A model generated the notes under the pieces. The model was given only the letters and a program-made list of their open reading frames with translations. It was not told where the DNA came from and did not search any database. A stretch of 17,925 nucleotides of DNA from Taibaiella sp. (GTDB lineage: Bacteria > Bacteroidota > Bacteroidia > Chitinophagales > Chitinophagaceae): NCBI GenBank assembly GCA_019454705.1, contig JACFNS010000009.1:1-17925 (forward strand), written 5' to 3'. How positions within the stretch are numbered: position 1 is the first letter of the stretch; each line of letters begins with the position of its first letter. Of the stretch, positions 15,080 through 17,925 are shown piece after piece. The translations under genes were made by a program, and so were the position numbers.

Positions 15080-16585
15080 ATGTCAATAAAACGTTTAGCA
15101 AGTCATACAATGTGGTACGGGCTCAGCAGCATTGTGGCCCGCTTCCTCAGCTATTTGCTCACGCCCTACCTGACAGACCCCAACCACCTGAGCGTGCTGG
15201 AATATGGTAAGATGAGTATGATATTCTCTGCTATACCATTTATGAGTGCGCTGTTTACTTACGGGTTCGAGATTACATTTTTCAGGTACAGCAATAAGGA
15301 CGAAGATGAGCGGGTAGTGTTTAATACCGCATCATTATCCATCATCATCACCACACTTATTTTCACGAGTGTGTTACTGATGTTTACCGAACCCATTGCG
15401 GTATTTTTGCAAGTGCCTGATAATCCTGAATTTATTACATGGACTGCCCTGATCATTGCTATCGACACGCTGGCGGTAATACCTTTCGCTAAGCTGCGGC
15501 AGATAAACAGGCCTCGTAAATATGCACTCATCAGGATAGCCGCTATATTGATAACGATTGCAGCAACAGTATTCTTTTATACCTACCTGCCACGGATTGC
15601 CGCACAGCAGCCGGATTCATTTGTTGCGTCCTGGTACGACCCGCAAATGGGGGTAGGTTATTATATCATCGCTACGCTCATTGCATCCATCCTCACCCTG
15701 GTATTGCTCGCCCCCGAAGTATTGTCCATCCGTTTCCGGGGTAGTTTCAGGTTGTGGAAAGAGATGCTCTTGTATTCGCTGCCGCTGATGATAGCCGGTT
15801 TTGCAGGTGTGATTAACGAAACCTTCGACCGCATACTGCTCGGTAAATTGACGCCTAAAGATGCAGCAGTTTCAGGCGTGGTGCTGGCAGGTATATATGG
15901 AGCCTGTTACAAACTCTCCCTGCTTATCAACATATTCATACAAGCCTTCAGGATGGGAGCGGAACCGTTTTTCTTTTCAGAATCTAAAAATAAAAACGCC
16001 CCGGAAACATACGCCCGGGTGATGAAGTACATTGTTATCGTTATGACCAGCATGTTCTTAGTAGTGACACTGTACATTGACTACTGGAAGCATTTCATAC
16101 AAAACGAAGAAATGTGGGTGGGCCTGAACGTAGTGCCTATACTGCTGATAGCCAATATGAGCCTGGGTGCGTACTATACACTCTCCTTCTGGTACAAGCT
16201 GTCGCAGAAGACTTATGCGGCGCTGGTCATAACTTTTATCGGTGCGGCTATTACACTATCAGTCAACTTCCTGTTTATCCCCAAGTACGGCTATATGGCA
16301 AGTGCCTGGGCTACACTGGGCTGCTACGGGGGCATGATGATCATCTCTTACCTCTGGGGCAGAAAGGTATATCCTGTGCCTTATGAAGTGGGTAAAATCA
16401 GCAGGTTCTTTATAATGATGCTGGCATTATACTTCCTCAACAGCATCATCGGTAACTATGTAGATAACCTTTTGCCGCGTACCCTGATTGCAACATTGCT
16501 GATGCTTGTGTACCTGGCGTATATATTCCGCAGCGAAAAAGATGATTTGAAAAGCCTGCCTGTTATCGGGAAGCTGGTGCGTTAG
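15080..16585 (+). CDS. MOP-superfamily polysaccharide flippase (Wzx-like)
   Basis: A 501-residue integral membrane protein with about 12-14 predicted transmembrane helices and short loops. Examples are residues 46-64 in the N-half, SIIITTLIFTSVLLMF, IATLIASILTLVLLA, VMKYIVIVMTSMFLVVTLY and FIMMLALYFLNSII. It starts with SIKRLASHTMWYGLSSIVARFLSYLLTP, the typical N-terminus of oligosaccharide flippases, and has the conserved central SLPLMIAGFAGVINETFDRILLG followed by YGACYKLS. Such proteins move lipid-linked oligosaccharides across the inner membrane for O-antigen, capsule or exopolysaccharide assembly. No glycosyltransferase gene lies nearby in this window, so the glycan is unknown. The likely ribosome-binding site is within the palindromic repeat just upstream. 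Its TAG overlaps the stop of the convergent AraC-type gene by sharing TTAG. Confidence 0.9.
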   Translation: MSIKRLASHTMWYGLSSIVARFLSYLLTPYLTDPNHLSVLEYGKMSMIFSAIPFMSALFTYGFEITFFRYSNKDEDERVVFNTASLSIIITTLIFTSVLLMFTEPIAVFLQVPDNPEFITWTALIIAIDTLAVIPFAKLRQINRPRKYALIRIAAILITIAATVFFYTYLPRIAAQQPDSFVASWYDPQMGVGYYIIATLIASILTLVLLAPEVLSIRFRGSFRLWKEMLLYSLPLMIAGFAGVINETFDRILLGKLTPKDAAVSGVVLAGIYGACYKLSLLINIFIQAFRMGAEPFFFSESKNKNAPETYARVMKYIVIVMTSMFLVVTLYIDYWKHFIQNEEMWVGLNVVPILLIANMSLGAYYTLSFWYKLSQKTYAALVITFIGAAITLSVNFLFIPKYGYMASAWATLGCYGGMMIISYLWGRKVYPVPYEVGKISRFFIMMLALYFLNSIIGNYVDNLLPRTLIATLLMLVYLAYIFRSEKDDLKSLPVIGKLVR

Positions 16586-17442
16586 GCCAGCAGCTCGCAG
16601 GGCTTCATGCCTGTAGCTTTCTTAAACGCCGTGCTGAAATGCGATATACTGCTATAGCCTAAAGAATTAGCCACATCTGATACAGATATCCCATCCTGCT
16701 TCAACAGTTCTTTGGCTTTGGCTATGCGCAGCTCCTGTGTGTATTCGTGTATGGTTTTGCCGGTCAGCGCTTTGAAACCTTTTTTCAGGTAACATTCGTT
16801 CATCGCCACCTTTCGGGAGAGTTCCTTAATCGTCAGCGGGTTGTCTAAGTGTTCTTTAATTACTACCTGTGCGGTAATCACTTTCTCCCTTTCTGTATCG
16901 TGCGCCAGGAAGCTACAGGCAGGTACCGGGCATACCGTGAAAGGTACCATGATGCACTCCATTGCCCTGCGCAGCAGGTGGGTAGCTGTTTCAGTGCGTT
17001 GCAGTATTTTGGTGAACTCCGTGGGTTCTACCGCGCCTTTCAGTTGCTCCAGCAGGTTTTCGCTGTGGGTACATATACTGAACTGCTGCTCCGTCACCTT
17101 GTCGAAGCGGAAAGGCATATCAGCCGTTATAGCGCTCATGGGGTATTGGTCGAAGAACTCGGGCTGAAACTCCAGCCAGCAGATGCGGCCGGTTTCCTGC
17201 TGGTCGTCTATCTGCAGGTACAGTAACTGTACACAAAAACGCTCGTCTGCTATGGGGAAGAGGTTGAGGCGGGCGTGCTCTTCGGGCCATGTATTTTCGG
17301 GGTAGCTTACCTCTATATACTCGGCATGGATGAAGTTGTTCACCCGTAGCGGTGTACGCCCCAGCACCTGGACCTGCTGGCCCAGTATGCGCTCGATAGG
17401 CGCTACCTGCTTTTGCGTATTATGTACTGCTACCCTTGCCAA
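16582..17442 (-). CDS. AraC-family transcriptional regulator
   Basis: A 286-residue regulator. The C-terminal 94 residues (193-286) form the double helix-turn-helix AraC domain: LTIKELSRKVAMNECYLKKGFK as the first HTH, and ISVSDVANSLGYSSISHFSTAFKKATGMKPCELL as the second with its typical ending. The N-terminal 190 residues form an unassigned sensor or dimerisation domain that starts near VAVHNTQKQVAP and contains a CPVPAC pair (171-176) just before the DNA-binding domain. The start is TTG at 17442: the frame closes at 17461-17463 (TAA on the - strand) and no ATG is available before residue 125 or so. It is divergent from the LEA-type lipoprotein, which makes that gene a candidate target. The inducer is unknown. 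Confidence 0.87.
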   Translation of the reverse strand: MARVAVHNTQKQVAPIERILGQQVQVLGRTPLRVNNFIHAEYIEVSYPENTWPEEHARLNLFPIADERFCVQLLYLQIDDQQETGRICWLEFQPEFFDQYPMSAITADMPFRFDKVTEQQFSICTHSENLLEQLKGAVEPTEFTKILQRTETATHLLRRAMECIMVPFTVCPVPACSFLAHDTEREKVITAQVVIKEHLDNPLTIKELSRKVAMNECYLKKGFKALTGKTIHEYTQELRIAKAKELLKQDGISVSDVANSLGYSSISHFSTAFKKATGMKPCELLA

Positions 17443-17447
17443 GGCTG

Positions 17448-17455
17448 CAAATATA
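17448..17455 (-). promoter_or_regulatory. -7 promoter element of the AraC-type gene
   Basis: On the - strand 17455-17448 reads TATATTTG, an exact TAnnTTTG match ending five bases before the TTG start at 17442. The mRNA would have almost no leader. Confidence 0.5.
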
Positions 17456-17529
17456 GGGCATTATGTTTAGCTGAATGTTACGGCTGCCTGTGGTGGGGTA
17501 TAGGCATTGTCTATATTGCTGGTTAATTG

Positions 17530-17558
17530 GGTAATAAGTTAAAATGGTAATAGGTTAA
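17530..17558. repeat. tandem 13-mer between divergent promoters
   Basis: GGTAATAAGTTAA (17530-17542) and GGTAATAGGTTAA (17546-17558) differ at one base and repeat with a 16-base period. AraC-type proteins often bind direct repeats, so this is a possible operator for the adjacent regulator, but an AT-rich dispersed repeat is equally possible. Confidence 0.45.
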
Positions 17559-17562
17559 CGAG

Positions 17563-17589
17563 TTGTTGGGGCTTAGCCCATTATCTTTG
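17563..17589 (+). promoter_or_regulatory. promoter of the LEA-type lipoprotein gene
   Basis: TATCTTTG at 17582-17589, an exact TAnnTTTG match, has TTG at 17563-17565 with a 16-base spacer. The odd palindrome GGGCTTAGCCC (17569-17579) lies in the spacer. The ATG follows 7 bases after the -7 box. Confidence 0.55.
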
Positions 17590-17596
17590 CCTCCGT

Positions 17597-17925
17597 ATGA
17601 GGTACTATATAGCAGCCATATTTATATTGTTTTTAGCAGCATGCGCTAACCCCCGCCAGTTGGAATACCAGGATGTAAAGAACTTCCGCCTGCTGGAGCT
17701 GAGTATGCAGCCCACCGTAGGTATGGATGTGCAGTTTTATAATCCCAATACATTTGGCATGACCATGAAGGACGCCAATATAGACCTGTACCTGAATGGC
17801 AAGCTGGTGGGCAAAGCCACACTGGCCGAAAGCTACCAGGTGCCGGGGCTGGATACGTTCTTACTGCCCGTGAACCTGAAGGCCGACCTGCAACAGGTAC
17901 TGCCCAATGCCCTGGCCATACTCGC
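17597..17925 (+). CDS. LEA type 2 family lipoprotein, partial
   Basis: The 5' part (109 codons plus two bases) of a gene cut by the right edge. It encodes a short signal peptide ending in LFLAAC (Cys16 lipidated), then NPRQLEYQDVKNFRLLEL and VGMDVQFYNPNTFGM, with repeated strands around DANIDLYLNGKLVGKA. This pattern matches the LEA-2/WHy domain of water-stress proteins, seen in many Bacteroidetes lipoproteins of about 150-ish residues. In bacteria these lipoproteins have no defined biochemical role. It is divergent from the AraC-type regulator and has a clear Bacteroidetes promoter, so it may be controlled by that regulator. The start is fixed by the lipobox length and the promoter position. 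Confidence 0.8.
   Translation, partial: MRYYIAAIFILFLAACANPRQLEYQDVKNFRLLELSMQPTVGMDVQFYNPNTFGMTMKDANIDLYLNGKLVGKATLAESYQVPGLDTFLLPVNLKADLQQVLPNALAIL

Overview
The window looks like ordinary chromosome of a Bacteroidota (Bacteroidetes) bacterium, most likely from the Chitinophagaceae or a close relative. Four things point there. Several genes are preceded by the TAnnTTTG -7 element of Bacteroidetes promoters. One secreted protein carries a C-terminal type IX secretion (Por) sorting domain. Two lipoproteins have Bacteroidetes-style signal peptides. Finally, ATA and AGG codons are used freely and intergenic spaces are short. No tRNA, rRNA, CRISPR array, transposase or phage gene was seen, and no stretch above 300 bases lacks a gene.

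Layout. Bases 1-186 hold short GC-rich palindromes and a promoter. A DUF5995 gene (187-975, +) converges on a T9SS-exported protein (1061-2227, -) through a shared bidirectional terminator. A two-component pair follows: a TPR histidine kinase (2384-4267) and a LytTR response regulator (4273-5016). Next comes a small secreted charged protein (5091-5399). The + strand then carries metabolic and housekeeping genes: a dGTPase-family dNTP triphosphohydrolase and queA (1 base apart), then nadC and a diacylglycerol-kinase-like lipid kinase (ATGA overlap). On the - strand a beta-carbonic anhydrase (10761-11417) is followed by an LpxL-type acyltransferase (9876-10724), which converges on the lipid kinase with overlapping stop codons.

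From 11555 onward, + strand: a fumarylacetoacetate-hydrolase family enzyme with a very strong hairpin terminator, an orphan Imm63-like immunity protein whose 5' coding end lies inside that terminator, a CxxC lipoprotein, the beta subunit of a 2-oxoacid:ferredoxin oxidoreductase without its alpha partner, and a MOP-type polysaccharide flippase. The flippase converges, again with overlapping stops, on an AraC-type regulator (-). That regulator is divergent from a LEA-type-2 lipoprotein that runs off the right edge.

Functional themes are envelope biology (lipid A-type acylation, lipid phosphorylation, glycan flipping, two surface lipoproteins, one T9SS cargo), nucleotide and cofactor metabolism (Dgt, QueA, NadC), and central carbon and CO2 chemistry (Kor beta, carbonic anhydrase, FAH). 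The region most worth a second look is 12569-12951, where a perfect 15-bp terminator hairpin is also the N-terminal coding sequence of a gene with no ATG. A second theme is that several promoters sit so close to their start codons that the mRNAs would be leaderless or nearly so. The same TTTG element also creates false upstream start codons.
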